In this document: piece by piece, positions 51,342-61,629 of the stretch
How positions within the stretch are numbered: position 1 is the stretch's first letter
Layout of the letters: each line of letters begins with the position of its first letter
From: Gracilaria gracilis
Lineage: Eukaryota; Rhodophyta; Florideophyceae; Gracilariales; Gracilariaceae
Assembly: GCA_030374805.1 (NCBI GenBank)
Contig: JARGSG010000107.1
Span: 1 to 64,000, forward strand
DNA length: 64,000 bases
Direction: 5' to 3'
Translations under genes and position numbers: made by a program
The notes under the pieces: generated by a model
What the model was told of the DNA's origin: nothing
The model's database searches: none
Seen by the model: the letters and a program-made list of their open reading frames with translations, nothing else

Positions 51342-51587
51342 TGCGTCACGCGGCCGCGTCACGCGCACCAGTCACGAAACGGAAACTGTGATGCTGCCCG
51401 GTCACGTAACGGCCAGTTGCTGCCGCGCGCCCCATCGCCGCATCATCGCCACATCACCGCGTCCCACCTCCGTCGTGCGCCGCCATGGCGCTGCTGCTAC
51501 TTAACGCCAGACCCCCGCCGCCTTCGCCGCCGCCGCCACCGCCGCAGCCGCCATCACCCCCCCTTCCCTCCATCCCTCATCGTCGTC

Positions 51588-53102
51588 ATGGACGTTCTCA
51601 CTTCTCTTCGTCGCATCTTGTCGCCGCGCGATGCAGACGCCAAGGAAAACGCTGTCGCCAATGCGCTGCCTTCCGCCGCGCATCTGCCGCCGTACCCGCG
51701 CAAGCGCGCGTCGCCGCACAAGCGTAAGAACGCGCACGTGGGCTTTCCCGTCGCGTCTACACACGCCGTGCACGTCGAGTCCGATGCCTCCGCGTCGTCG
51801 GGCTTCCGAGGTCTACCGGCTGCCATGGAGACTGAGCTCATCAAGCAGGGTCTCTCGCAGGATGACTTCCGCGCCGATCCTGACGCTGCTCTCAGAGCCT
51901 TTCAGCTCTACCTGTATGGTGCCCCGCCTCCCGTCAAGAAACTACCCGCTGCCCCCGTTCCGGCTCCCCGTCCGCCTGCTAACGTGCCAAAACCGCCTGC
52001 TACCGCGCCTGTCAAAAACAAGTCGCCTGCCAAGAAGAAGGCGCCTCCCAAGTCCTTCAAGCAGCTTCCGCCGCGACCGCCAGACAGGCGTCCGCCCCCA
52101 CCACACGCCCCGCCTTCTCGTCTACCTGCCCCCAGGGGGTTGGCCGCGCCGCCCACGCATGCGCCGCGCATCGCGCAGCGAGCTGTTGATCGTCGTACCG
52201 TCATGTCCATAGCCCCGGAGCAGCCTGTGTACATCCACAACAAGGATCCGAGCACCGTGTTTTGCAACATGCACCAGATTGGCCAGGGCGCTTCGGGAAG
52301 CGTGTTCGAGGCTCTCACTCACGACAACCGCAAGGTCGCTCTCAAGAAGGTCCAACCGGCGAATAAGACAGAGGCGGATGCCCTGGAGATGGAAATTCGC
52401 ATGATGTGCTGCACACGTCATCCCAACTTAATCAAATGTCACGAGACCTACAATTATAACGGCTTCATGTGGATTTCCATGGAGTACATGGATGGTGGAT
52501 GCCTTACGGACGTGTTGGAAAACTATCAGCGACTATCCCAAACTATGGAAGAAACACACATTGCATATGTGCTTCGTGAGGTGCTTAAGGGACTCAAGTT
52601 CATGCATGGTATGAAGCGCCTTCATCGCGATATCAAGTCGGACAACGTGTTGCTTACCCAACAAGGGCGATGCAAGCTTGCCGACTTCGGCTTCTGTGCT
52701 GAACTCACGGAGGAACGCAAGAAACGCACAACATGTGTGGGCACACCCTACTGGATGGCACCGGAGCTCATTCGTCAGAAAGAGTACGAGTATAAGGTCG
52801 ATCTGTGGAGCGTCGGTATCTTGGCTATTGAGTGTGCTGAATGGGAACCGCCACATATGAGCGAGAAGCCATTGCGCGCCATGTTCTTGATTACAACGCA
52901 AGCTCCACCGACCTTAAGAGAACCGGCTAAATGGAGTACAGAATTCGTTGACTTTGTTGCGCAGTGCTTGGTGGTGAACCCGGCCAGAAGGGCTTCTGCT
53001 GGTCAGTTGCTGAGTCACCCATTTTTGAAACGCGCAGCGGAAAAGGAAGAAGTGGCAGCTGTGTTCGCAAAGATGCGCCACGAAGCTAGGAACAGTGGCT
53101 AA
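51588..53102 (+). CDS. p21-activated (PAK/STE20-family) protein kinase
   Basis: A Ser/Thr kinase of 504 residues, expected to act downstream of Rho/Rac GTPases on cytoskeleton and MAP-kinase cascades. A CRIB-like segment is near residues 50-65 (GFPVASTHAVHVESD, retaining H-x2-H-V), with the rest of a PBD-like helix to about 110. A Pro/Lys-rich linker (110-220) may hold SH3-type sites. The kinase domain runs from about 228 to 485: Gly loop IGQGASGSVFEA, VALKK, catalytic LHRDIKSDNVLL, DFG in LADFGFCAEL, and the STE20 signature CVGTPYWMAPE. All catalytic residues are present. The ATG at 51588 is preferred over upstream low-complexity frame. Confidence 0.92.
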   Translation: MDVLTSLRRILSPRDADAKENAVANALPSAAHLPPYPRKRASPHKRKNAHVGFPVASTHAVHVESDASASSGFRGLPAAMETELIKQGLSQDDFRADPDAALRAFQLYLYGAPPPVKKLPAAPVPAPRPPANVPKPPATAPVKNKSPAKKKAPPKSFKQLPPRPPDRRPPPPHAPPSRLPAPRGLAAPPTHAPRIAQRAVDRRTVMSIAPEQPVYIHNKDPSTVFCNMHQIGQGASGSVFEALTHDNRKVALKKVQPANKTEADALEMEIRMMCCTRHPNLIKCHETYNYNGFMWISMEYMDGGCLTDVLENYQRLSQTMEETHIAYVLREVLKGLKFMHGMKRLHRDIKSDNVLLTQQGRCKLADFGFCAELTEERKKRTTCVGTPYWMAPELIRQKEYEYKVDLWSVGILAIECAEWEPPHMSEKPLRAMFLITTQAPPTLREPAKWSTEFVDFVAQCLVVNPARRASAGQLLSHPFLKRAAEKEEVAAVFAKMRHEARNSG

Positions 53103-53361
53103 GCCTTAACCCTGCTTCGTGTACCCCTACGCAATTCAGGAAGCAGATGCATTCGCTTTCCCCCCAACCTTTCCTTCCGACCAAGAAACTACGCGTTCTT
53201 TCTTAGGCTTTTTCTCGCGCAAGATTCACGCCAACTTCTCTCGTACGTAGACTACATATTTCTTCTTTCTACCTCTGTAACAAAAGACGCATCGACAGTA
53301 CTCGTGTTCATGCAGCGCTTGGACACTGATGAACATATATACTTACGAGTATACGATGCGA

Positions 53362-54402
53362 TTAAAGTACAAACTTGTTAATGGCATCTGCAACTGCTCC
53401 GCTATCATTGCAACAAACAACATGGTGAGCCACGCCCAGTAACGTTGGAACTGCGTTTCCTGTTGCAACAGCTAAGCCAGCCACTTGTAGCATTTCCAAA
53501 TCATTCTCTCCATCTCCGACGGCCATTGCACTCTCTTTCGAGATTTGCAAATAAGACAACAGGTGTTGGAGAGCTTTTCCCTTACTTGCCCCTTTTGGCA
53601 AAACTTCCAACACGTCTGGTCGTGCCTGTGTGATAGTGACCACGTTGTTCAGCGAACGGGAGAGGTGATTTCTGAAACGACGTATGTCTCCTCCAGTTTC
53701 ATCAACCAGCAAAATCTTGTGAATCGGCACCTGTACGGCTCGTGTGACCAAATCAGCTTCTTGCGGTTCCGGTTCATAGGAAACCATGAACATATCCGTG
53801 TAGGACGATCTTTTGTACACCAATACATTATCAGCAGAATACAACAAAGGCGTTAGCTCTAGACGCCTTATCTCCTTCAACACTTTCAACACGTCAGACT
53901 CGCGAAGGGTTCTCTCAAATATAACCTCTCCATTCGCCTTTACCAATAAGCCATTGAGGAAAATGCCAGGCATGGACGGCTGTGTGTTCGTCAGAAAGGA
54001 AGTTAGGGAACCTCCAAGTGCTTTCAGGGCCCCACTGGCTGATTTCCCAGTGGCCGGAACAAACAAAACACCTGATTCCACCGCCTGCCTCACAAGGGGT
54101 TCATTCTTCGGATGAAGTCGTTTCTTCGAAGTGAGAAGCGTTCCATCGATATCACTAGCTATGATTCGAATACTCGGACGAGATGATTGAATGGATGCGT
54201 GAAGATTGCAGACACTTGGCGATATGCTGCTGAGTCGTTTAGGGGGTGCTATAACCGTTTGAAACGTTGGGTGAAGAAAGAGCAGCATCCTGTTGAAGCA
54301 GATGATAGAGTGAAAGAGATGGATTTCATTGCGGCAGAGCGCTTGGTAGTGCTCGGAAACTGAGATGAATGATGGCAATCCATATGGGGGTGAAAAGGGC
54401 AT
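53362..54402 (-). CDS. Cof-type HAD-superfamily phosphatase
   Basis: 346 residues from ATG 54402. Motif I is IIASDIDGTLL (Asp84 and Asp86), motif II lies near VPATGKSASG, the Lys motif near KGASKGKALQHLL, and motif IV is VGDGENDLEML near residue 296-305. The large C2-type cap between motifs II and III defines the Cof/SupH subfamily, which hydrolyses sugar phosphates and other small phosphoesters. The first 75 residues precede the enzyme domain, are poor in acids and may be an organellar transit peptide. It is tail-to-tail with the PAK gene, with stop codons about 260 bp apart. Confidence 0.9.
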   Translation of the reverse strand: MPFSPPYGLPSFISVSEHYQALCRNEIHLFHSIICFNRMLLFLHPTFQTVIAPPKRLSSISPSVCNLHASIQSSRPSIRIIASDIDGTLLTSKKRLHPKNEPLVRQAVESGVLFVPATGKSASGALKALGGSLTSFLTNTQPSMPGIFLNGLLVKANGEVIFERTLRESDVLKVLKEIRRLELTPLLYSADNVLVYKRSSYTDMFMVSYEPEPQEADLVTRAVQVPIHKILLVDETGGDIRRFRNHLSRSLNNVVTITQARPDVLEVLPKGASKGKALQHLLSYLQISKESAMAVGDGENDLEMLQVAGLAVATGNAVPTLLGVAHHVVCCNDSGAVADAINKFVL

Positions 54403-54694
54403 GCAAGGCTAAGAGGCAGGAACGATGGACAATGTCTCGGCTTTGTTTGCTCAACGGAAACTGCTCCCAAGTTGGGTCGTCCAGCCGACCAGAACGGCAA
54501 GCGCCCCAAGAGTATTACACTCTGCCCTGTTTTCAGAGCTCGTTGTTGAGGGCAAAATCCGAAGCTGTGAAATCAACTTCGAATCCCAGAAGATATTATT
54601 TTCCAGGACCTGAAGCTTATTTTCCCCTCTCACAGGCAATGTAGCACGGAACAGAGCCTCAGAAGCCCTCCCAAGATAGATATAGCTTAAGAAA

Positions 54695-54711
54695 CTCTCT
54701 CTCTCTCTCTC
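54695..54711. repeat. (CT)n microsatellite
   Basis: Uninterrupted CT repeat of about 17 bases. Confidence 0.93.
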
Positions 54712-55241
54712 GAGTTTGCCTGTTTGCAGCGTTGCTCAACTGGCTCCAAGGTTTAGAGATACCATAACCATTCCCAGAGAGTTGAACATTTGCTGACCCC
54801 GCACCATTTCGGAAGCTTCACTGAATTGCTGCTCAGCCCCGTATACAACTTGTTGCCCACAGTGTCATGGCTTCTGACGAGTAACAACGGTAACTTCACC
54901 AGAGGTACAACTACATGTGATTTTCTCTCTGTGTGCTGGTGAGGCTACTCTGTAGCGCTTTTTGTTGGCTAGGGCGAACACTCTGCGCGCGTGCGCGCTC
55001 TTTTAGAATCATACGTATGGTTCGAGCAGCTCTAAAGAGAACCCCTTCTAATCTTCAAGACACCCTGAATCCTGATCGGTGTCAAATACTAATTCCGAAA
55101 TGAAACGAGTCTACTAGAGCTGGGGGTTATGATAAACGAATCATTCGCAGGTTCTGATGTGCCTTTTCAGAACAATAATCTGTGATCACGATAGATACCC
55201 CAGACACTGGGTCATCGTGACCGAGACTTTCATTGTGATGT

Positions 55242-55392
55242 TAAGAAAACCGCACGCTATATACTTATACCTGGTGTTTTGACTCCTCGAGACTCCTGGA
55301 AATTCCTGGAGACTCAAGGAGTTGGTATGCGGTTTTCTTACCACCTCATCCAACAACTTCCAAAAACTCCAGGCCGGAGTTTTTTGAAAGTT
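55242..55392. repeat. Nested inverted repeats (foldback element?)
   Basis: The outer arms TAAGAAAACCGCA (55242-55254) and TGCGGTTTTCTTA (55328-55340) are perfectly complementary. Inside, ACTCCTCGAGACTCCTGG (55282-55299) faces CCTGGAGACTCAAGGAGT (55305-55322) with three mismatches and a 5-base loop. A second hairpin, AACTTCCAAAAACTCC with GGAGTTTTTTGAAAGTT, follows at 55355-55392. Confidence 0.8.
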
Positions 55393-58300
55393 GCTACATG
55401 GTTCTGACACTGCTCTCATCCATGGAGATGTGGTACAGTTTCGGTTTTCTCCCTCCCTTCTCCCAGTTTTGGGTTACTTTATATATAGGGTATATATAGT
55501 ACAATATATTCTTTGTGTTATATATACTTGAACCTGGTCAAACGACGAAAGTCTGCCTCGCTCTACTTTCTCGTGTATCTTACGAGGTAGGTATTTCGGC
55601 GAAGCGAGTAATCTTCAGCCGTAAGCATTTTCCAGGGCCGTATTTATGACTAACTGACTACGGCGAAAAAGTTAATGACTTGAATGACTGCTATAGTAGC
55701 AGTAGTCAAAAAAAGTAGTTAAGATAGTCACAAATGTCTACAATAGCCTTCTGAAGCCACCGTACGGACAATATGCGCCGTGAGATGATCCGTTCACTTC
55801 TTCATGATATCAGATTTCTGTTCCAACCGGCCGCCGTTCATCATCCAAGACTGTGCTTCTTTCTTTGAAAGCCTCTCCATAAATTGCCATACTCAACTCT
55901 GGAGTCTTTTCATCCCATCTGTTTTGCAATCATGCCAAAGCAAACTCGTCAAGGTCGTCAAACAGCATCGAAAATGATATGACTACTTTGTGACTACTTT
56001 AGGAGTGACTATCGTGAAATGGCTTGACTATCTGACTTTGAACCGTGAGAAAAAAGTAGGTACAAATACGCCCCTGGCTTTTTCCCATACCCAAGAGCAG
56101 CAACAGGAGAGAGCCAGCAATACCCTGGATATGGCTGCGCAACGAAACGAAGGAGTTCATTACATGTGGGTTGGTAAGATCAGCACCAACGTACGACCGA
56201 AATTGTCGTCTGCAACGCAACAAGGCGTCTGAAAGAGTTTCTCTTAAGTGGCTTTCGGGTGCTATAGTTCAAAAACTGGGTGTGTCATTCAAGAGAAACG
56301 TTCGACACGACGTAGAAACTAAAGTAGAGAGAGAGAGAGTATGTATCGCCAGGCCGGCTAGCATGCGCCATTCGTCTACCCTGTGTGCGTAGAAGCACTT
56401 TCGATTTAGAGTAGGTGCAGAGGCTATCCTTAAGCGTATGAGACAAAGAACCGTTAAACCGCGAAAGTTGGGATCGTCTACCAAGGCCTGCAGTGAGGTG
56501 AGGCAATGTGGGAATTCTCATCATGATGATCATGATGACGTGCAGAGACGAAGTGTAAGATAGCGGATGGGGGCGTACGTTAGGTAGCATCGATTGACAC
56601 GACACGACGTCAAATCGCGATTGTCATGCTGTCCTTGTCCCGCTGCACTGCAACGTTCTCCCATATGCTGTACCTGAAAGGATTGCATGGAGCCACGATG
56701 TACAAAGCTAACTTTCAGTTTGCACGTTAATATAACTCATGTGAATCGATTGTCTCCTTCGGCTCAAAACACGGCAACGATGCGCCCTGCGGGCCTTAAG
56801 ACCCGTGCAGGGCCCTTTGACATCCTACTCGCACTGTGACCTTACGTGCAGCGGTGGGCTGCAGAGCTGCGGTGAAAAGGACTTCTTGCACAACCAGCCA
56901 TTGTGTCTTCACATCTGCCCAGAGAGAAGAATTCTTCTCCCAGACCCGGAAAGCAGAGATGCACGCCTGTGGTCAATTTGATCTGTATCTACATATACTG
57001 TACTGTAATATCGAGAATACAGAGATACGTACGTCGAGGTGTGACATCACATTCCCAACCCAAAACCTTTGAGCGAAGTCAACTGTTGATGATGATGATG
57101 ATGAAAGTGATGGCGACCTATATGGATATATACGTTTCCAGGTCGGATCCGCATTGATAAGGCTTACAAAGCCTTCGAAAACAGGGCTATCATACTGTGC
57201 AACGTGTTTGACAAATCTGGGCGGTGCATTGTGTGGATGGGTGTGGTTGGGTGTGGTTGGGACAACCATGAATATGCAGGTAAGGGATTATTCTACAGTA
57301 GATAGGCCTGAAGAAAAAACTAGACTTGACGTATGACGCCCATTTGAGCATCGCTCAACTCTCAACTGGGAATTTGATCCGCTGACGTGGAACTGTCGAT
57401 ACATGGATACTGTAGATATGTACGGATAGAAATGAGTTTCAGGACCTGAGGATGAATGGCACTTCGAGCCTCACGGCCGATCGTGGACGACAGTCGTGCG
57501 ATGTTCGCATGTTGAAGAGGACTGCGTCAACAAGTCCGCTTCGCAGCATGCCGGCCTGAGTAAGGCGCACTGCGAGACAGCCTGGAGTGAGTGCGGCAGA
57601 ATAGGGTCTCGGTCTCGTATTTCAAGCGGCACTGGCGACTGTTCACACGTTCAGGCATCGCTTGACCAGCAGGGTAGCGAGCAATGACAGACAGAATTGG
57701 TACTCTCAAGCCTGTTCGGCAGCCATATCGGGCGGAACGCGCATGAGGATTGCGGACAATCAGCAACGATTACAGGCACTGAGTTTGACGCTGCATTCGT
57801 TGTTGCTTGTCCGACACACTATAATTGCTTGGCCCCTGCCCTGAGCACATCGGGCAGCATCGGTAGCTTGGTATACCTAGGCGCAAAGCGGTATCCACAG
57901 GTGGCACGATCGACAACTGCGCACCAACAAGCCACTCGTATGTGGGGGTGGCGGCACGCGTCTCAATTTGAATGTGGACGCACATGGCGTCGAACGTGGA
58001 CGGCGCTCCTTTTGATGGCATTCTCGACAGCAGTGTGCAATGACGTAAAGCAGTGAAAGTGAAAGTGTATGGCTTGAAGACGGGGTATGTAGGTGGTGGT
58101 TTACAGCTGAGCGACAGTGTGAGGACTTTTGTGACAAGGCGTGCATCCTTGCTGTAGCGCGATAGTGGCTGAAATGAAGGCCGATTAAATGTGTAGATGA
58201 CTCTCGCAAGCTCTTTGTAGTTATGTTACAACAAGCGTCGAAACACTGAAAGCTTTGAGCGGAAACGGCGATTTGTTATCCAATAGATGCGCCGAATGCA

Positions 58301-58675
58301 GTGTGAATGGATGCGTGCTGAGCGGGGTTGGTATGAGAACAGGGCGTGGTTGCTTGCGTGAATGGTGATGAATGGATGAGGTTGATGTGATACGAATAGG
58401 GTCGTTCCAGTGAAAGCGGACATGATGTAACGCAGGCAGCTGATAGGGAGCTGGAATGCTCGACAGCATACTATACCACGGTTTGTGCTGTGTTGGCAGC
58501 ATATGGTAAGTTAATTGAATTTGGAGGTGACGCGTCCCTCAGGGGGAGGCGCTGCGTGCGAAGAGTACTAAAGCGCAGCAGGGTGGAGGTGGGTGGGCAT
58601 CTCAAGCGGCATACTCTGTCGGAGCGGACATTGGCAAGCGCAGCTGGTTGACTCAGTTGTGTCGGTTTGTACACG

Positions 58676-59275
58676 ATGGTGAGCGGACGTTCACTTGCAG
58701 CGGGCGTTTTGGCGACATGGGCGACGTGGAGCATGGCGGTTGCGGCGGTTTTCCCGCAGGCGGTTCCGCCAGTGTCCGGTGGGGGCGTGGGCGATGAGGT
58801 GGTAGGCCCCGTGGTGCGAGAGGTCGCGACGGCGGGGATGATGGCGGTGGAGGTGGGAATGTTCTCCGAGGAGATCGAGGGCATGGAGGAGGTGGTGGCG
58901 AGCACGTCTCCGGACATGATGGAGATGGAGATGCAGATGGAGATGGAGAGCGCGACGCCTGAGGCGGAGTGGATGGACAAGAGCGCGGAGACGATGCACG
59001 CGATGACAAGCGAAAGTGCGTGGGTGACGACGGAGGAGACGATTGAACCATCGCCTTCGGTGGAGTACATGCACGAGATGGAAGAGCTATGGGGATCGCC
59101 GGATGAGGACGGCGGTATGGTGACGGCATCGCCTTCAGAGGAGTACTTGCCGGGGATGGAAGAAGTATGGGCGTCGCCTTCGGCTGAGTACATGGAGGGG
59201 ATGGAGGAGGTATGGGCATCGCCGGATGAGGAGGGCGACATCATAACGCCGTCGCCATCGGTGGAGGAGTTTTGA
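58676..59275 (+). CDS. Acidic Met/Glu-rich secreted repeat protein, unknown function
   Basis: 199 residues from ATG 58676. The N-terminus MVSGRSLAAGVLATWATWSM is a plausible signal peptide followed by AVAA. The rest is strongly acidic and methionine-rich (MMEMEMQMEMES) with four imperfect repeats of the type SPSVEYMHEMEELWGSPDED in the C-terminal half. It has almost no Lys or Cys. Such composition suggests a disordered, cation-binding extracellular or vesicular protein, but no family is recognised. A longer minus-strand frame overlaps it and is judged a shadow. Confidence 0.55.
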   Translation: MVSGRSLAAGVLATWATWSMAVAAVFPQAVPPVSGGGVGDEVVGPVVREVATAGMMAVEVGMFSEEIEGMEEVVASTSPDMMEMEMQMEMESATPEAEWMDKSAETMHAMTSESAWVTTEETIEPSPSVEYMHEMEELWGSPDEDGGMVTASPSEEYLPGMEEVWASPSAEYMEGMEEVWASPDEEGDIITPSPSVEEF

Positions 59276-60169
59276 CTGTAGCTGGATAGAGTGTAGCGTG
59301 GCGTGGGTGTTGGTTCACGCCTTGTAGCCTTATTAGATAGCGTTACGATGAAGCGACTTGGATATTCGGCGGTCTCATGATGAGCGCGGGCGCGCGGTCT
59401 CGATAGCGCGCGCAGTTTGTTTCGCGGCCACGTGCACGCGTGGCCACGCGGCTGTCGCGCGCTCAACGCGCCAGCAGCGGCGTGACGACGGATGAGCACA
59501 CAGCAAAGCCGGCGCAGCGAGCGGCGCAGTGGCGGGCGGCGGCGGCGGCGCGCGAACGGCGGCGTGCGAGAGCGGCGCGCGTCAAAACGGCTCATCGCAC
59601 GGCCGGCGGCGCGCAGCCAAACGGGCGTGTAGCGCAACGGCGCGCGCGCGAACCGACAGCGCGCCGCGCACGGGCGGTACAGAGCGTCCCACTTGGCCCG
59701 CACGCGCGCGGCGTGCGCCGTAACCGCTCGCGTCACGCGGCGCGCCGCGCCCACGCGCACAGCTTGCACACGTCCGTTTCACGCGCCGTCCGTTTCACGC
59801 GCGCGTCCGCCACCGCGCGCGACTGCCGTGCTGCGCGTGTGCGTGGTGGGCGCGCCTTTGCGCGCCTTTGCGCGCCCCTGCGCCCCCCGGTCCCCCCCCC
59901 CCCCCCCCCCCCCACCGCCGCGTCAACAACCACCACCGCCGCCACCCACCGCCACCACCAACAACCCCCACCGCCCTTCCCGCCGTGCTCCGCCCGCTCC
60001 CCTCCGCCCACCCCGCCCCCCCTCTTAAACGCACCCCCGCCTCACACCCCCCCCCACTTTCCCGACTCTCCCCTTCCCGCCTCCCCTTCCCCCCCTCACT
60101 TATATCTCCTCGTTCCACCTCCCCCCCTCCCTCCCTCCCATCTCACCTCATCTCCTCTCTCACTCCCAC
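59276..60169. promoter_or_regulatory. CpG-dense upstream region with poly-C
   Basis: GC-rich, with many CGCG words from 59380 to 59870, then a C-rich pyrimidine stretch including C22 (59892-59913) running to the start at 60170. It is probably the promoter and leader of the CCCH gene. Confidence 0.5.
59892..59913 (+). repeat. Poly-C run (22)
   Basis: Uninterrupted C22 on the coding strand, 257 bases upstream of the ATG at 60170. Confidence 0.93.
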
Positions 60170-61629
60170 ATGAGCACGACCCACCCGCCGCGACGCCCCG
60201 CCGATCACCCACGCATCGCCGCCTCCTCCGCCATGTCGTCAGCCCGCCCGCCGTCCGTCTGGCCGGCGTCCCCGCCAGTCCCCCGCCGCGTGCCGCCCAT
60301 CGCCGTCCCGCACCTCGACCCCCCGCCGGCCATCACCTCCTCCTCCGTCTCCAGCCCGTCCGCCCCGCACTCGGACGGCCCCGACGAGGTGGACGAGCTT
60401 CTGGACGGCATTGATCGCGTGCGCATCGACGACCTGTGGCAGACGCCTCGTCACCTCGACTTCACCCCTGCGCCGCCGCCCTTCCGCGCCGGCCTGTTCG
60501 CCCCGCCGAGGAAGGATGGCATTGCCGCTATTGCTGCCCGCAGCACAACCATGCTCCGCTCATGCACCATGCGCATGACTTTCCGCGCATGTTCAAGGTC
60601 TACCCCTGTCGTACCCGTGATCAGTGTCTGGCTGCTGGCACTGCGCCGGACTGCTTCTACTACCATTCGCCGGACACTGATCGCCGTCGTGCTAACGTCG
60701 CCATGTACAAGCCGCACATGTGTAGGTTCATTGATGATACCGCCGGCTGCCGCAAGGCTGACCGCTGCCCCTTCTCTCACAACGACTTTGAACGTCGTTA
60801 CCACCCCGACCGCTTTGGCAAGGAGACCTGTCGTGACTACCTTCGCGGAGACTGTCCGCGCCGCTACTGCACCTTCCGTCATGAGGTGTCCTCCAACGTG
60901 CAGGTGTCGCTGCTGCACATGCAGCAGATGAGCGATAAGGAACTGCTACAACTGGTGCTCAAGATCCCCGAGGCGCAGGGCCGCGCGCTGTGTGAGAAGC
61001 TGCTGCGCCGTTTTGGCCACGCCAAGAAGCACTCCGGCTGGCGTCTGCAAGGGTTCGACCCGCGCGGACGCGATGATCAGAAGATCAAGTTTGTGGGCGC
61101 GCGTGTGGATCAGGTGAAACGCGCACTCAAGACGGCCGGCGAGAAGAAGTGGGCGTCCACACTCAAGACGTCCAGCCTGCGTGATATGATGAGCGGCGTG
61201 CGCAAGGTGGCGGAAGAGGTGCGTGAACGCTGTCGTGCGGACGAGCGCTATGGCGCAACGGCCACGGACGGTGGGTCGCAAGAGGTGCACCGGTTGATTC
61301 GCGCTATTTTCTCCAATACCAACTGGAGCTGTCACTCTCAGGAGGGAGATAATCCGTTCCTTGTGACGCCGGAGAACCAAAATGATGCCATGACGGCGTT
61401 GGAGAAGCTGGTGCATATCGTGGTGATATGCAACCAGGATAAGCAGCAAGCGGCTCTGAGTAACGTGGAGAACAATGGCGCCGTGAGCAACCACCATAAG
61501 ACTAACAAGCGCGCTGGCGCTGCCGCCGGCGCGGACAAGAGGAAGGACTCGACACGCGAGGAACAGCCTCACAACGTGGTGTCGACGCTGTGGGCGCACC
61601 CGTCCTCTCTGGGTCAGCTGACTGCATGA
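60170..61629 (+). CDS. Tandem CCCH zinc-finger protein (apparent frame change near 60500-60560)
   Basis: A predicted RNA-binding regulator of mRNA fate. Three CCCH-type fingers are seen from about 60600: CRTRDQCLAAGTAPDCFYYH (C-x5-C-x8-C-x3-H), CRFIDDTAGCRKADRCPFSH (C-x8-C-x5-C-x3-H) and CRDYLRGDCPRRYCTFRH (C-x7-C-x4-C-x3-H). The DFPRMFKVYPC lead-in resembles plant TZF and Unkempt proteins. A helical region and a basic tail follow to TGA at 61629. The ATG at 60170 opens a Pro/Ser-rich frame that ends in another phase; the finger frame has its first ATG at 60562. Either the protein starts at 60562, or a frameshift, sequencing indel or small intron joins the two. Confidence 0.78.

Larger units (their letters stand above)
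54403..58675. other. Long intergenic region, 4.3 kb, no gene recognised
   Basis: It contains a (CT)n run at 54695-54711, nested foldback repeats at 55242-55392, TATA-like alternating runs at about 55480-55530, a short ATG trinucleotide run near 57088, and a G-rich C-poor tract from about 58040 to 58600 before the next gene. No frame shows a domain or signal peptide. Confidence 0.5.

Noticed and set aside
50672..51368. Long minus-strand frames opposite the second zinc-finger paralog
   Set aside because: High GC shadows of a gene with clear zinc fingers on the plus strand.
58471..59769. A 432-codon minus-strand frame opposite the acidic secreted protein
   Set aside because: It starts at a non-ATG codon, has Arg/Ala-rich then Ser/Thr-rich sequence that mirrors the plus-strand repeats, and shows no domain; the plus frame has an ATG and signal peptide.
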